A stretch of 64,000 nt of DNA from Micrasema longulum (lineage: Eukaryota > Arthropoda > Insecta > Trichoptera > Brachycentridae). The DNA lies in assembly GCA_022494885.1 (NCBI GenBank), contig JAGVSM010003803.1:62001-126000 (forward strand), read 5' to 3'. Below, one piece after another: positions 63,545-64,000 of the stretch. The notes beneath the pieces are model-generated. The model ran no database searches, was not told the DNA's origin, and saw only the letters and a list, made by a program, of their open reading frames with translations. The position numbers and the translations under genes are program-made. Within the stretch, counting starts at the first letter, position 1. Each line of letters begins with the position of its first letter.

Positions 63545-63985
63545 ACACCTAATTTATTGCTTCAATTCTTCTATCTGGTGATGTTTGTGAAGTAAAAGAG
63601 CTGAAACCTTCATTGACGTGGGTGAGATTCATCTGATTGAAAATGTTCCACCCACATACTAGGCAACGCCGGAAAATATTTACACAGTGTGTAAAGTGAC
63701 TACTTAACCCAGCCAATGACAAGTCATAAGCCAGACTTCTATATTCCTTTCTCTAAAATGTTCTCCATTTCGCCTGGCGGCCTCCGTGGCGTGGTGGTCA
63801 AGACGCTTGACTCACACACGAAAGGTTCCGGGTTCAATTCCCGAAGAGAACACAAAAATTAAAATGTGATTTTTCTCAAGCCTGGGTGTTCTGTGATGTA
63901 ATTCACCACTGTAATTGGGCTTCCTGGCCTTTTGTGGGGCAAAAATAAATAATGAAATCTCTGTTGTAATATGTTAACACACAAG
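63545..63985. mobile_element. Family M, copy 15 (inverted pair) split by a SINE
   Basis: 63553-63665 is minus-sense body (GTGATGTTTGTGAAGTAAAA to GGCAACGCC). At 63672 it joins plus-sense GTGTAAAGTGACTACTTAAC and the tail TTTCTCTAAAATGTTCTCCA. The tail end TCTCTGTTGTAATATGTTAA reappears at 63958-63978 after SINE D copy 2. Confidence 0.75.
63777..63955 (+). mobile_element. tRNA-derived SINE family D, copy 2 (inside family M)
   Basis: Box A region GGCCTCCGTGGCGTGGTGGT, box B GGGTTCAATTCCCGAAG, body AAGCCTGGGTGTTCTGTGAT and an end GGGGCAAAAATAAATAATG. It inserted in the tail of M copy 15. Confidence 0.82.
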
Positions 63986-64000
63986 GACAGTTGAGAGTAT

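Noticed and set aside
1..64000. CRISPR arrays, bacterial operons or phage genes
   Set aside because: All repeats are dispersed transposons or microsatellites, genes are spliced, and no prokaryotic features are present.

Overview
The window is nuclear DNA of an arthropod, almost certainly an insect. It is AT-rich, has intron-split genes with consensus GT/AG sites and TATA boxes, and is packed with BEL/Pao, Penelope-like, non-LTR (LINE), mariner, hAT-like and tRNA-derived SINE sequences. The order cannot be fixed from sequence alone. No rRNA, functional tRNA or CRISPR array was seen.

The host genes I can support are four paralogous secreted proteins, each with one chitin-binding type-2 (CBM14, peritrophin-A) domain. 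Gene 1 is on + (13160-17654). Gene 2 (26112-21459), gene 3 (40357-33793) and gene 4 (56408-52376) are on -. All share one architecture: a very short first coding exon (ATGAAAG, ATGAAAA, or 16 nt in gene 3), a phase-1 intron, a second exon of 191-215 nt with the signal peptide and the first four cysteine positions, a phase-0 intron just before Val-Cys5, and a last exon carrying Cys5, Cys6 and the tail. TATA-like boxes lie about 45-80 bp upstream of each ATG. Gene 3 diverges: it has lost the Cys2 and Cys6 positions together and gained a long acidic Thr/Ser/Glu-rich repeat tail. An orphan last exon lies at 19178-19288.

The left end (1-5510, -) is a decayed BEL/Pao retrotransposon, interrupted by two 5'-truncated LINEs and by a nearly complete Penelope-like element (PLE, 2650-5107) flanked by a 13-bp target-site duplication. 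From 6 to 13 kb there are only SINEs, LINE fragments and dispersed repeats. The rest of the window is the gene cluster, with introns and intergenic DNA filled by at least a dozen LINE 3' fragments, two solo-LTR-like repeats, four SINE families, mariner pieces, a hAT-like element and a recurrent 250-510 bp family (called M here) present in about 15 copies.

The observations most worth following are: (i) the CBM14 cluster and the coordinated loss of a predicted disulfide in gene 3; (ii) family M, which has 10-16 bp target duplications and a 5' inverted copy of its own 3' tail, the same layout as the PLE copies; (iii) hammerhead-ribozyme-like folds in several PLE 3' tails; (iv) several datable nested insertions. 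Family letters (M, E, F, G, H; LINEs X, Y, Z, W, R) are labels for this window only.
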